Origin: Calvatia gigantea
Taxonomy: Eukaryota > Basidiomycota > Agaricomycetes > Agaricales > Lycoperdaceae
Reading direction: 5' to 3'
Length of the DNA: 64,000 bases
NCBI GenBank assembly: GCA_025093985.1
Contig: JACAAK010000003.1
Location: 186,001-250,000, forward strand
Shown piece by piece: positions 49,889 through 61,400 of this stretch. Under the pieces are notes generated by a model. That model worked only from the letters and a program-made list of their open reading frames with translations. It was not told the DNA's origin and made no database searches. How positions within the stretch are numbered: the first letter of the stretch is position 1; each line of letters starts with the position of its first letter. A program made the translations under genes and the position numbers.

Positions 49889-50214
49889 TCAATTCTGCGG
49901 AGAGCCAGGATAGAGGGTGTCGTCCTGGTAGACGTGGTGGGTGGAATAGTGTCCAGATTCAGTCGCGAAGTCAACTGTGACATGGGGACTATCTCCGTTC
50001 TCGTGCCATCCAGTATTCCTCAGAAACCATCAATTTCTAGCAAGTTCTTAAAGGACAGTGAATACCTGACTGTGGCCTTCTTAACGCCTTTCCTTCCGAG
50101 CTTTTTGAATTTGAAGTGTTTCTTTATCTGAACGGCTACCTGCTGCTGAAGCGAAGGTTTCTTCTGATAAATTGGAACTTGTATTTCGAGATCGTCTACG
50201 TTAACACCAGGCAT
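49889..50214 (-). CDS. Small hypothetical protein, two exons
   Basis: I do not recognise it. Exon 1 is 50066-50214 and exon 2 is 49889-50018, joined by a 47-base GT-AG intron, giving 92 residues. It starts MPGVNVDDLEIQVPIYQKKP and has a very basic middle (KKHFKFKKLGRKGVKKATV); the second exon is acidic and His-rich (TVDFATESGHYSTHHVYQDD). The consistent splice, the lack of stops and the contrast in charge make it plausible. It could also be part of a longer gene extending in either direction. Confidence 0.4.
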
Positions 50215-50754
50215 AGTGGTGTAACAAAGTGGGTGTCTGACGGGATAGGTAAGGATAACGCATGTTGATAGTCGCCCAAGGGCAGTTATACGGATATTTG
50301 CTATTATTTGGAATCGCTCTACCTTCCTCTGCATCGTGTTGAGAGGGTGTACCAAGGTCACGTAGACAAACAGACGCCATCCAGTGACGAGTGGCGGTTT
50401 GGCCCAAAGTTCGGTATCAACCAGAAGTCGATGACGTCGAAAGGCCCAACGGCACTCCCAAGGTTATTCTGAGTCAGTTTGTTGCTGGGAGCAGATTTGA
50501 GGAATCTCGTCTTGCGTGTGGGGATGATCTCATGTCATGTAAACCTCTTGTAGCGCCGGATTTTGCCGATTTATTTAAAATGAAGTACAGCAGCTTAACG
50601 CCCATGTCTCCTGCTACCTCAAATAAAAAAGGTCCGTGCAGGCCTGGAGCTTCCAAAAGTGTGACGTACGAATACCATGCAGCTTTGGTATCATTTCGTA
50701 GGATGGGTTAATCCAATTCCTGCATCACCGTAGAACCTTATCAGCAACTATGGT
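50215..50754. other. Gap with no supported gene
   Basis: A plus-strand frame of 106 codons (50391-50711) has no recognised feature. This interval holds the SRPK kinase 3' flank and the upstream region of the small gene at 50214. Confidence 0.3.
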
Positions 50755-52179
50755 TCACTGTTCCTTCACCCAAGGATGTTGCAAAAGCTGAGCTGCGGAC
50801 CATCGCTGATCAGGATCGATAACCAGCATCTTCGACAAAAAGTCGGCCGCTTGGGTGATTTTCCGACGCGGGTACAGTCCATCTAAGAGTTGCACGATGG
50901 ACGTGTCGTACGTAGGGTCTGTTTTCAGCAGGTGACCTGGGGCATAATGAGTTTGGTATAGTACAACGGTGCAACGTACTCTGACCTTCGGAGTCGAAAT
51001 ACTGACTTGTCCTCTTCCCCCGCGCGAGTAATTGTGGCGGGAAGTTACCTAGCAGGGCTACTATTTGGGCCAAGTGCGTCTCCGTCGGGTTCATACCAGT
51101 CTCTTGGTTTCTCCACTGAGGCGCGAAAAGGGCTGAGCCACGCAGAACCTCATATACCTAAAACACATAACTCGTCGAAATATTCTGGAGTCGAAAAAGG
51201 TTTGCAAACTTACGATACAACCAAAATTCCAGATGTCGGTTTTGGTGTCCCACTCGGCGCCTAAAATAGCTTCAGGCGAACGGAGAGCATTAGGCTGGAT
51301 TTGCTGAGCCAGGCGACGGGTCATTGTGTTTGCTGAAAACAGAGGTTTTATAATGAAGGACTGTTTGTAATCCACAATTATACACACCGGCGCCAAAATC
51401 AATAAGTTTGAAGGTGGCGGCCAAGGCCTTCTTTGCCTCGATTTGAATGGGCTCCTTGCCGACCGTGATAGGTTCGCCATCGATGAGAATATTGTCGTCT
51501 TTAATGTCTGCTCTCTGGGATCAGCATATGATTTCGACATAAGAAACGGTGTGCGTACCTGTATGAACGATACCGCATTCTTGATGTAGGTAATCAAGAG
51601 CAAGTAGGATATGGCGGGTCATGCGTTTGGTAAATATCAATCTTCGTCGACCAGAAAGAGGACGTGCAAGTTCATGAGCGCTCGCGCCCATGGCTTCAAG
51701 TACGAGGCAAACATGCGATCCGGACGATCCTTCAACTACAAAGTTGTCACGAAGGTGGCAGATATGTCGATGGCCAGGTGACTGGGGGTTCGTATTACGA
51801 AGTATGGTCAACATTTCGACTTCATCCCAGCCACCCACTTCTTTGGCGGCTTCTTGCCCTTCAGTAAGAATTTTAAGGGCTACGCGTTCCTGATTCCTGT
51901 ACGAATATGAGTGCTAATAAGTTAAGTATGAGGTGTGACAACAAACTGAAGATCTTGGGCGAGCCAGAGAGTTGCATAACGCCCAAAGCCAAGTGGGGAA
52001 ATGGCTTGGTAGCGATTATGTAACACTTCCCCAACGCTGAGAGAATAATAGCCCCCACGGCCGTACTCGCGAAGAGGCTTGTCCGGGCGGGAGACTGAGA
52101 CGGCAGATTGGCCTGAAGATTCTTGGCGAAAGCATCCAGTTACAAAGGAAAACGCTTTGGAGAGACTCTTGGGGGACAT
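50755..52179 (-). CDS. SRPK-type serine/threonine protein kinase
   Basis: SR-protein kinases phosphorylate Arg/Ser-rich splicing factors; basidiomycetes have many small SRPK-like kinases of unknown target. It starts MSPKSLSKAFSFVTGCFRQE at 52179. Kinase landmarks run in order: RYQAISPLGFGRYATLWLAQ (glycine loop), ERVALKILTEGQEA (ATP lysine), LALDYLHQECGIVHT with DIKDDNILI (the SRPK-type HTDIK catalytic loop), KLIDFGAG, RSPEAILGAEWDTKTDIWNF (activation segment end and subdomain IX), and LVIDPDQRWSAAQLLQHPWV near the C-terminus. The exons I checked keep phase over short GT-AG introns. The usual spacer insert is short here. A relic of the first exon lies at 25560-25830. Confidence 0.88.
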
Positions 52180-52414
52180 TAAGAATAGTCGAGACCTCTG
52201 GAGGCGGGACTCGACGGAGCTGGCGGTGCAACATTCCGTTGCTTATTTTAAATTTTAAAATTAAACTCGATGGAAGGAGAATGTGGTCATGTGACTTCAG
52301 CATCAACGCGCACTAATCTTAAAATCTTACATTCGCACGATTTCTAAGCCAGCGGTGAACGTTTATGGATCAGAGAAAAAGAGAGAGGAGGGTAGGAAAG
52401 AGATTACAACTTCG

Positions 52415-52730
52415 TCAGACCGATTGATAAACGATTTTCTGCACTGTACAGGCAATTTTTATGTGTTATGAGAGTGGTTCGCACACGTAATGTACAAGTA
52501 CTAGTAGTAGGTTATCCGAGAAAGTGAGAATTTACAGAAAAGGCGAGAGACATACCGGGCTGGGGTCTGGGCTTTGATTTTATGAGCTTCAAGGCCACGG
52601 GGCTATAATGGAAAAAGGCGAGAATGAAAGGTAAAATGGTCCACAAGGTTCCGAGGTCAGGAACGGACGGTACGAACGGATGAGGTAGAGTACGAGGTGA
52701 TGTGTCCGAGGTCGGGATGATAGTAGTCAT
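52415..52730 (-). CDS. Possible 67-residue single-pass membrane protein
   Basis: Exon 1 is 52556-52730 and exon 2 is 52415-52443, with a 112-base GT-AG intron. It starts MTTIIPTSDTSPRTLPHPFV and has one hydrophobic segment (LWTILPFILAFFHYSPVALK) followed by a basic tail. Size and layout would suit a small mitochondrial membrane protein, but I recognise no family. The second exon is only 29 bases, so support is modest. Confidence 0.35.
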
Positions 52731-53450
52731 TCCAAATCCGGAAATCGCGTCTGATCCGGGATCTTGTGGTGGTCACTGTTCACGGACATGAACGGTGTCG
52801 TCGGCGAAGTGGTGTCTATCCATACTGCAGATGAGCCTGTCTCTGTCATGACTGTATCATTCAGGCTGGTTCCGGCTAGTCTCGGAGCAAGAAAGGAGGA
52901 GCCAGAACTACACCAAAAATTCATTTTGGTGCCCTGGAAAGCTACGGGGACCGCTGATGACATGACTTTCGCAAAGGAGATAAGTGCAGGAAAGTGCCAG
53001 AATGCCATAGGCGAGGAAGATGTCAGCGAGGTGCTACCATACACCCCGTGTTAAATGTGCGCTGAAGCTGGCTATCCCAACATTTGGGTTGCGCACCAAA
53101 ACCAAGGCACCATCTACCACAGAAATCGCTCTTAGTGTCGGAATCCACAGGAAGGGGAACGGTCGGGAAGGCGCGAACGATACTTTATCTGGGAAAAGTG
53201 AGAGAAGACGGCTGTTTAAAAAAGCGTTTATCGAGGGGACTAGAATTGAGCGGCAGACAAAGACGCAACGATGATTGGGTCAAGGCTCAAGCTGGTTCAA
53301 GCCCGATAGTAGGTCGCCCAGGCGGCAGACAGCCATCGACAAATGTGTTGGTTTAAGGGAACACAAGAGCCCAGATTGGTAACTCAAGACGGGGTGGATT
53401 AAAAGTGGATTTTATGTGAAATAAGACAGAGGACTACCGTACCAAAACTA
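52731..53450. other. Gap with overlapping unsupported frames
   Basis: Open frames of about 100 codons lie on both strands over 52727-53054. Neither has a recognised motif. I see no repeat. Confidence 0.3.
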
Positions 53451-54380
53451 CTACTTCTCTTCCTTCTCCTTCTCCTTTCTCTCCTGTTCCGCTTTTGCTT
53501 CTCTAATCAGATCCTCAGTGACACCGTACCCATCTTTTTCCAGCTCTTCACCGAGTGCAAGGATAATCGGTTGTGCCTTGGTCCAGAAGTCTTGCCACTT
53601 GGCACCAGAGTCGACAACTTCACCGTTTTCAGACAGCTTGGTCTGCTGAACACCTTGCAAATGGACATCACACAGTGGTGATAGTGCGTCAACTAGAGCG
53701 AAAATCTGGGTATGTCGGGAACGAAGTTCAGATGACTGAGGAATAGAGGTTACGTCGTTCTTAATCTGCTTTGTCAAGATCGCAATCGCGTGTCTAGCGC
53801 GTCCAATCTCGGAGTCTGCTGACACCGGCGCAGAATTGAAAGCCTGGTGTATAAGGAGTAAAACAAAACAGAAACAATGAGGACGGAGAGGCAATAGTGG
53901 GGACTGTAACTGACGAGTAGAAACTGCTGGGTAGCCACTTCGACTTCCTTGACGTCACTGGACAGCGGACGACCGAGGTAAAGGATGATCTGGAATAAAA
54001 GAGAATACGCTCGGCGGAGTCTATTCTCCATGTCCGGTGGGGTTTTGTTGAGCCAGGGGGCCTCCGACGCAGATTCCAGAAATTGTAGCCAGTTTAGGTT
54101 TGTTGGGTCTTGAGATGATTGGGAGGGCTCAGATTTGTTGGGGGAGTCATTGTTAGTGGTTGTGTATTTTCTAATGGAAGAAAAGCCACGCCGAATAGTC
54201 GGTATTTCAACCTTAGGGATAGTAGGACGCGTGAGGCAAAAACAGAGGCTGCGTGATATCTTAGTCAGTCAGCTGGGTATATTTCAACAAGGAGGGAGAG
54301 GAGAGACGTACCCCATTTTTTGGCATGATTGGCGTGATTCTCGCTGTTGTTTTAGCAGCTCGCTGGATGTGTCTAAACAT
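53451..54380 (-). CDS. Hypothetical protein with probable mitochondrial targeting N-terminus
   Basis: I do not recognise the family. Three exons are inferred: the start MFRHIQRAAKTTARITPIMP at 54380, a GT-AG intron, then the long middle exon with RGFSSIRKYTTTNND and LNWLQFLESASEAPWLNKTP, then a final exon with SADSEIGRARHAIAILTKQI. The basic, Ser/Thr-rich first 50 residues lacking acidic residues look like a mitochondrial presequence. The rest is helical, ending in a charged Glu/Lys-rich coil (EAKAEQERKEKEKEEK). All frames are open and splice phases agree. Confidence 0.6.
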
Positions 54381-55404
54381 TATGGCTGCGACGGAATGTG
54401 AGTACTTGAGTCCGGAATCGGCGCTTGGGTATCAACGCAGACCAGCCCACGTGCTTATTCGCGCGTTCCATTAAACTTTGCTTGTCCCGATTTTGTGATG
54501 CTTTTACTCCTGTTTTTTCTTCACCCTTGACTTAAAAGCATTCTCTGGCCTGCAACCCGCCTGTTGTCCTTTGTATTTTCCCGTCATGAGGTGTACTGTG
54601 CGACCGCAAACTATGCTTGAACTTCAGGATAGACACTTGGTTGTTTGAATACAGCGGCTTTCTCACCTCATTGGACTCCCTGCGCTGCTTAGTCCTACTC
54701 CTCATAAGCGCTGCCTTTTGAAATTCATCGTTGCATCCATATCTCCTAGGCAGCCACATCTAATGTGTTCCTTTCAACTGCCTTGCCTCTCCCAAGTCCC
54801 CCTTTTGCCGTATCGGTGCTTATTTTCCCATATTTCTTACTTCTTTCTCGCTAAATGACATCAATGATTTGGCTTTCAGCAGGAGGAAGCACGACACTCA
54901 ACCGGCATCGTCAAGTGACCTGCTTGATCAGTTACCAATCCAAGCATCCACCTGCGCTGTTCTAGTGCATTAGCCCCCCCTAAAAATATAACTCCCCGGA
55001 ATCAATCGATGCCGGCGCCAGAAACTGGGTTCTTATTTTATGGTGAGCGTCATGTTACTTATGTTACGCATGGCCAACTATCACTGAGATTTAAACACAG
55101 GGTGCTTGGGTGGATTCGTTTACACTCGACACGCGGTCTCAGATTCATATTCTGTGTCATACGTCACAAGGACGTCGTACCACTGGTGGCCTGGAGACTC
55201 AGCTAAATAGGACTTGAAGCTTGATTTGTTGCCATATTTCTCATGTTTGGAATACGACTAGAAGCCCCATGCAGCATGCCATTGGCCATTGGTGTTGCTT
55301 TCGTTGGAACATCCCGGGCGAGGGACATATAATGTGCATCTTTATGCACTATATCCTTCCAAACCCCAGTTCTTCATTGCTCCACTTGTGTCGGCATAGG
55401 TAGG
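54381..55404. other. Divergent promoter region, hypothetical gene and alpha-amylase
   Basis: The gene at 53451-54380 points left and the amylase points right, so both promoters lie here. I see no coding region. Confidence 0.4.
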
Positions 55405-57830
55405 ATGAAGTGGCTCACCCTCCTTCCATTTGTCTCGCTTGCTATCGCAGCGCCAACACCCTTTAATGCGACGATCGATAAAAGAGCGCCTGGAGGATCG
55501 AAAACAGTCATCATACAGATGTTCGAGTGGAACTGGGACTCTGTGGCAGCCGAGTGCAGGAACTTTATCGGACCTAACGGATACGGTTTCGTCCAGGGTA
55601 CCTATCCTTTCATGTACCCTGTAATTTTATCGTGTAACTGACGATAATCTCAATAGTGAGTCCCCCACAAGAACACATAATCGGATCGCAGTGGTGGACG
55701 GATTATCAACCCGTTTCGTACAACCTCAATTCTAAACGAGGAAACCGAGCTCAATTCCAAAGGTCTGTCCAATCCTCTTTGCACTGTCTCCCAAACAGCA
55801 CTAATATTACCTTGTTTCTCAGCATGGTATCTGCGTGCCATGCTGCAGGCGTCGGGTGTAATAGCTGGTACGTTTCGACCCTCCCACCACGGACCCGGCA
55901 ACCCTTAATATTTATATGCAACAGACACGCTTTTCAATCACATGGCCGGCGTGGAATCTGGCACAGGTGTTGGTGGAAGCTCATTCACCCACTACAATTA
56001 TCCGGGGATCTACCAGGTTCAAGACTTCCATCACTGTGGTCTCGAATCAGGTGACGATATTGTAAATTATGGAAACAGAGTGGAAGTGCAGACGTGTGAG
56101 CTTGTTAATCTCGCTGAGTGAGTTCCGTCCTTCCATTCGGGATTGACTTTACGATTGATGTGATATGTACTGACGTTTCGTGTATGTGCATGTGTGCTTG
56201 CTATGCGTTACCGTGGTAAAGCCTTGCGACGGACACGGAGTATGTTAGAGGTCGCCTTGCGCAGTATGGGAATGACCTTTTGTCGCTTGGCGTGGATGGA
56301 TTCCGCCTGGATGCTGCTAAACGTATGGGTTGTGCGTCTCATCGGCCGAATGACTGGGCTGAAGTGTCCTCATAGATATGCCTTCCGGGGATATTTCGAA
56401 TATCCTGAGCAGGTTGTCAAGGAGGCCTTACATTACACAGGAAGTCATCTTTGGTGCTGGAGAACCAATTCAGCCTTCAGAGTACACTTCGAATGGGGAT
56501 GTGCAGGAGTGAGTGAATGCTTAGCAGTTGCTGATGGAACTAACAATCCATATCATGTCAGATTCCGTTATACCACTACGTTGAGGGATGCCTTTTCTGG
56601 TGGCGGGATCTCGAATCTCCAGAACCTGGATAATAGGGGTTGGGTCTCCGGCAGTGGGGCCAACGTCTTCGTTGCCAACCACGACACCGAACGTGTATGC
56701 CCACTTTTCTTCACTACTGACTTCACGCTCAAAGCACAACCCAGAATGGCGGTTCTCTCCGCTATGACTCGCCATCAAATACCTACATCCTCGCGACGCT
56801 CTTCTCCCTTGCTCATCCCTATGGAACTCCCACCATCATCTCCAGCTACACCATTCCCAACAATGACGCTGGTGCACCCAATGGTGGTACGCTTCTTGCC
56901 GGATATCACCAAAACTACACAACTCACCTATCCAAAACCTCTAGGCGCAGGCACCTGCAGCACCACAGGCGGCGCCAACGGCTGGCTCTGCCAGCACCGA
57001 TTCATTGCCATCACGGGCCTGGTCGGCTTCCGCAACAATGCCGGGGCTGCAGCCCTCACCAATTGGGTCTCGCCTCAATCCCAACAAATTGCATTCGGTC
57101 GCGGTTCGTTAGGATTTGTCGTCATTAACAACGCAAATTCGGCGTGGAGTGCAACTTTCACGACGTCCTTGCCCGATGGGTCGTATTGTAATGTGATTAC
57201 TGGGAAGAGCAGTGGTGGGAGCTGCACGGGCTCATCGTGAGTCTTTTTTTTTGCTGTATCATTGCTGTCTGTGGATACGCTGAGTTGTTAATAATGTTCG
57301 GGCACTTACAGCGTTACGGTCTCAGGAGGAAGGTTCACAGCGACTGTTGCGGCAAGGGACGCACTTGCGATTCATACTGGAGCAAGAGGCACAGGGAGCG
57401 GGAGTGGAGGAGGTGGAGGAACTGTGTCTGTCAGTTTTGCTCAGACAGCTACCACGGTATTCGGGGAAAATATATTCCTTGTTGGAAGTCTACCAGAACT
57501 TGGAGCTTGGGACCCCAACTCAGCGGTTAGCCACTTCCCTCTCCTCTAAAGAAATACACTGACAAAGGTATAACGTTATAGATCGCATTATCGTCTGCAA
57601 GCTATCCGGTATGGACGGCCACTGTTAGTCTTCCTGCGAGCATATCTTTCGAATACAAGTTCATTAGGAAGGAATCCGATGGATCTGTAAGTGCAAGTCC
57701 AGACACCACTCTATCAACGTATTGACTTGAAAATTAATACCCCAAACAGGTTGTCTGGGAATCCGACCCAAACAGACAGGCCACAATCGTTTCTTCTGGA
57801 ACACAGACAATCACAACCACCTGGAGGTAA
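55405..57830 (+). CDS. Secreted alpha-amylase, GH13 with C-terminal CBM20, one frame break
   Basis: It cleaves internal alpha-1,4 bonds of starch outside the cell. The signal peptide is [19 protein letters not shown]13 landmarks: [26 protein letters not shown], the first conserved region, after an intron; [13 protein letters not shown], holding the nucleophile Asp; [13 protein letters not shown], holding the acid Glu; and FVANHDTER, holding the third catalytic Asp. A Gly/Ser linker leads to the CBM20 starch-binding domain ([42 protein letters not shown]) with stop at 57828-57830. About ten short introns are needed, including gtacgc...ctag around 56890-56940. A single extra G at 55854-55856 shifts the frame inside AGVG/VIAD. 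With all catalytic residues kept, this lone indel may be a sequencing error; otherwise it is a recent pseudogene. Confidence 0.85.
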
Positions 57831-59160
57831 TCACGCCTGAAGAATAGTTATGCAGGCTGAGATGAAATGCAATTGTACTCCACTTTCCTTTCAACAAAAC
57901 TGTATTTCCCACTGCAATGTGAAAATCAAACCATCTGTAGATTAGGATGCTCGGATCAAGTGATTAAACCCCGAGCAGTTGATAGCTGTAACCTGTTGGC
58001 CACTATCCTCTACCCGCCCCTGTTGCAAACTCCACGTCAAGAAAATATTATCAAAGGTGCAATCAGTAAATGAAGACAAATTGTTAACCGGCCAGTTCAG
58101 CGAAGTACGAAGGAATAGCTCCTCATCCCTCACCAATAATTCCTATCTGTTATTAAGAACAGCACCGCGTGCGAGGCTGTAAACCGTTAGCCGATTTCAA
58201 GGCAATTATCACAATGCCGTCCAGGAACCTGGGAAGTGATAGTCCACTAACTATTCACTCCAGTTGATTTGGGCTACACCCCGTGGGATGAGCGATGATG
58301 TGAGCTCACCTCCATCATTACATTACCCCAGATATCAGTATCCCGGTCCTATCTGCGGGGGAGCATTCGTCAACATTTTGACTGTCACCGAGCCCGCTAT
58401 CACGCCCAGTTACTCTTCGTAGGCCGCCCGAGCGGAAAGATCGAACAAACGACTTACTCGTTTGTGAGCCCAACGCTCGGAGTCTTCGCTCGGACAGTCC
58501 AAAGCGTAAATAAACCGTCAAAAGTGGGTCCGTGTCTTGAACATCACAGCATCTGGCCAGACCTACTTGTGGATCTGCGCGGCACCGCAGAACAGTAGGG
58601 ATCGGGTTTCCTTGGCAGTTTTTCAGGATGCCTAGCATAAACGACGCATCTCTTCTTAGCCGAGTATGATTGGGCAAGGGCGCTCGTTTCCATAGCTTGC
58701 CTTCATACCCAGAGAAACCATGTCAAGGCTGAGAAACGTGATTGTGTCGCAAGCGTGCGAAACCGTGACCGACGACCAGTGGCAGGGCCCATGTTTTCCG
58801 CCAAACATCCTGATCAACCACACTGTAAATCCGAAGGAGAAAGCGTGCGACACGCAGCTAGGCTATCAACGTGCACATGGTGTCAATTCCGAGCGTCAAC
58901 TGCGGAGGTTGAATCTATTTCTAGACACGATTGCTCCGAAAAACAAAGATATCTCAAACAGCTTCTTAGAGACTGGCTCTAGTGGCACACGGACTCATCA
59001 TGACATTTTGGCAGTTTTCCCTTGACCTGGAACCATACAAAATACTGTTGTTTCACACGAGTGACCAGCGTATTTCGTGTCCAGGACCAAAATAGCGCGA
59101 AATGGATAAAGGGCCTCAGTTCCTGCCCGGAGCTGGTCAAGCCACCTGGCAACCTTTGCG
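57831..59160. other. Gap between amylase and laccase; no supported gene
   Basis: Frames at 58318-58677 (minus) and 58720-59025 (plus) overlap each other and show no recognised feature. The right end is the laccase promoter. Confidence 0.35.
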
Positions 59161-61400
59161 ATGAGGCTCTCTTCCGCCCTTGCTTCCCTTGCGGCAACCC
59201 TGCCAAGCACGCTTGCTATTACTCGAACGGTGAATTTCGACATCGTCAATGCTGTGGTTGCTCCTGACGGCTTTTCACGAGAGTACGAGATAATTGGTCT
59301 CCTTGAATTGAAGGATATACTAATTCTTCTGTGCAGTGCTGTTCTCGTCAACGGAAAATACCCTGGACCACTCATCACAGCCGTCAAGGGAGACCGTCTT
59401 GTCATTCCTACTCACAACAAATTGACGAGCTCACTGATGAGGCGTAGCACCTCAATTGTAAGTGTCGCACCCATGACCACGATAAATCTCCTTACTTATG
59501 GCCACATAGCACTGGCATGGATTTTTCCAGGCCAGAACGTCTGACATGGACGGGCCGTCCTTTGTCAACCAGTGCCCAATTCCACCAAATACGACCTTTA
59601 CCTACGACTTTAGCACTGCCGCTCAATCTGGAAAGTCCGTATTGGCTACTCTTGGTCTCGCAGCACGTCTTTGCTAACTTTCTCTACAAGCTTTTGGTAC
59701 CACTCTCATTTATCAACCCAATACTGTGATGGCCTTCGGGGTACCATCGTCATCTATGGTAAGTCAATGGCTCTCTCCGCAGAGCATTCGTGCTAAGCAA
59801 TGACCTCAGACCCCAACGATCCGATGAAAAGCCTCTACGACGTTGATAATGAGGCCACAGTTATCACCTTGTCTGATTGGTATCATGTCCTTGCACCCGA
59901 GGGCACTAACAGGTTCTTCACAACTGGTTCCGTCCCGTAAGCCTATCTACTCAGCACCAGGAAATTTGGATCTAACCCATCCTCAGGGTACAGGACTCTG
60001 GCCTCATTAACGGCGTAGGTCGTTATAACGGAGGTCCTCTTGGTGAGCACATCTGTCTTCCCCCTCCTACGCCACTGACCGTCTTTAGTTCCGTATGCCG
60101 TCGTGAACGTTGAACGTGGCAAGCGTTACAGGCTCCGTATTTTTGCTATCTCCTGCAGACCGTTTTTCACCTTCTCCATCGATAACCATAACTTGACCTT
60201 CATTGAAGCCGATGGTATCGAACACGATCCCGTTACTGTTCAAAACATCGATATCTATGCTGCCCAGCGTGTCTCCGCCGTTCTCAACGCTAACCAACCC
60301 ATCAACAACTACTGGATCCGCGCCCCTCCCACTGGCGGTAACCCAGCAAACAACCCGAACTGTGAGTCTCGATTTTATGACTTTTCAGAGTGTTTCACCC
60401 ACACGCCCCGGCAGTCAATCCTAACCTTACACTCGCTATCCTTCGCTATAAAGGCGCCCGCTCCGTCGAGCCACCACGGTCAATGTCCCTGGTCATAAGC
60501 TCCTTGATCAAGAGATGCACGTGAGTTTCCCAATTGTGTTGTCAGGTTCACCGAGCCCTCAACGATGGTGATACAAAAGCCTATTGCCCAAGAAGGTCCA
60601 GGAAAACTCGGTGATGGCCCCCCCGATGTCCACATCACTCTCAATATTGCCCAGGTGGGTGGCAAAGAGTAGATGGCCCGGTAATAAGTCATTTATTCGT
60701 CAATAGCCGAACCCGCCCTTCTTCGATATCAACGGTATCTCCTACATTTCCCCTACAGTCCCAGTACTGCTACAAATCTTGAGCGGTGCTAAGAAACCTC
60801 AGGACCTCCTCCCATCCGAGCAAGTCTTCATTATTCCCAGGAATGCTTTGATCGAAGTCAACATCCCTGGCAGGGGTGCTCATCCATTCCACTGTACGCT
60901 ACCCCCAGGACCTGTCTTGGCATACATTTGACCTTTTATCTAGTGCACGGTCACACGTTCGATGTCGTGTTGCCATCAAATGACAACGTCTTCAACTTTA
61001 AGAAGTGCGTCTCTTCCACGACAGCGTCAAGATCCAGACTTACCATTTAAAAAGCCCTCTCCGTCGTGACGTCTACCCCATCAACGGTGGCAACACTACA
61101 TTCCGATTCTGTAAGCATTGTCGTTCTCCCAAGGTCTATGTAGTGCTAATGATGGGTCGCCCCTAGTCACCGACAACCCAGGAGCCTGGTTCTTACATTG
61201 GTACACCCCATTATTTTCTAACCCCACCAAATGTTGACCACTCCCACAGCCATATCGACTGGCATCTTGAAGCTGGTCTTGCAATCGTCTTCGCTGAAGC
61301 TCCTGAAGACAACGTCAGCGGCCCTCAGTCTCAAATTACACCGCAAGACTGGAAGGACCTCTGCCCCATGTATAACGAGCTCGACCCAGAATTCCAATAG
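59161..61400 (+). CDS. Laccase (multicopper oxidase), one frame break
   Basis: It oxidises phenols with reduction of oxygen to water and acts outside the cell in lignin or pigment chemistry. The signal peptide is [20 protein letters not shown]. All four copper-binding signatures are present: HWHGFFQ (L1), [17 protein letters not shown] (L2), [13 protein letters not shown] (L3) and [13 protein letters not shown] (L4). The residue ten after the L4 cysteine is leucine, so a class 2 type-1 copper site is expected. The length after splicing fits basidiomycete laccases and the end is [14 protein letters not shown]. About a dozen introns with GT-AG ends keep phase. One base is missing near 60471, where [10 protein letters not shown] should run on to [13 protein letters not shown]. 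This single break may be a consensus error or recent inactivation. Confidence 0.9.

Noticed and set aside
53280..53330. Possible tRNA B-box (GGTTCAAGCCC)
   Set aside because: No matching A-box, no acceptor stem and no cloverleaf could be drawn around it.
56880..56945. Apparent second frame shift in the amylase
   Set aside because: A 59-base intron with gtacgc donor and tctag acceptor restores the frame exactly (PNGG to AGTCSTTGG), so this is splicing and not a lesion.
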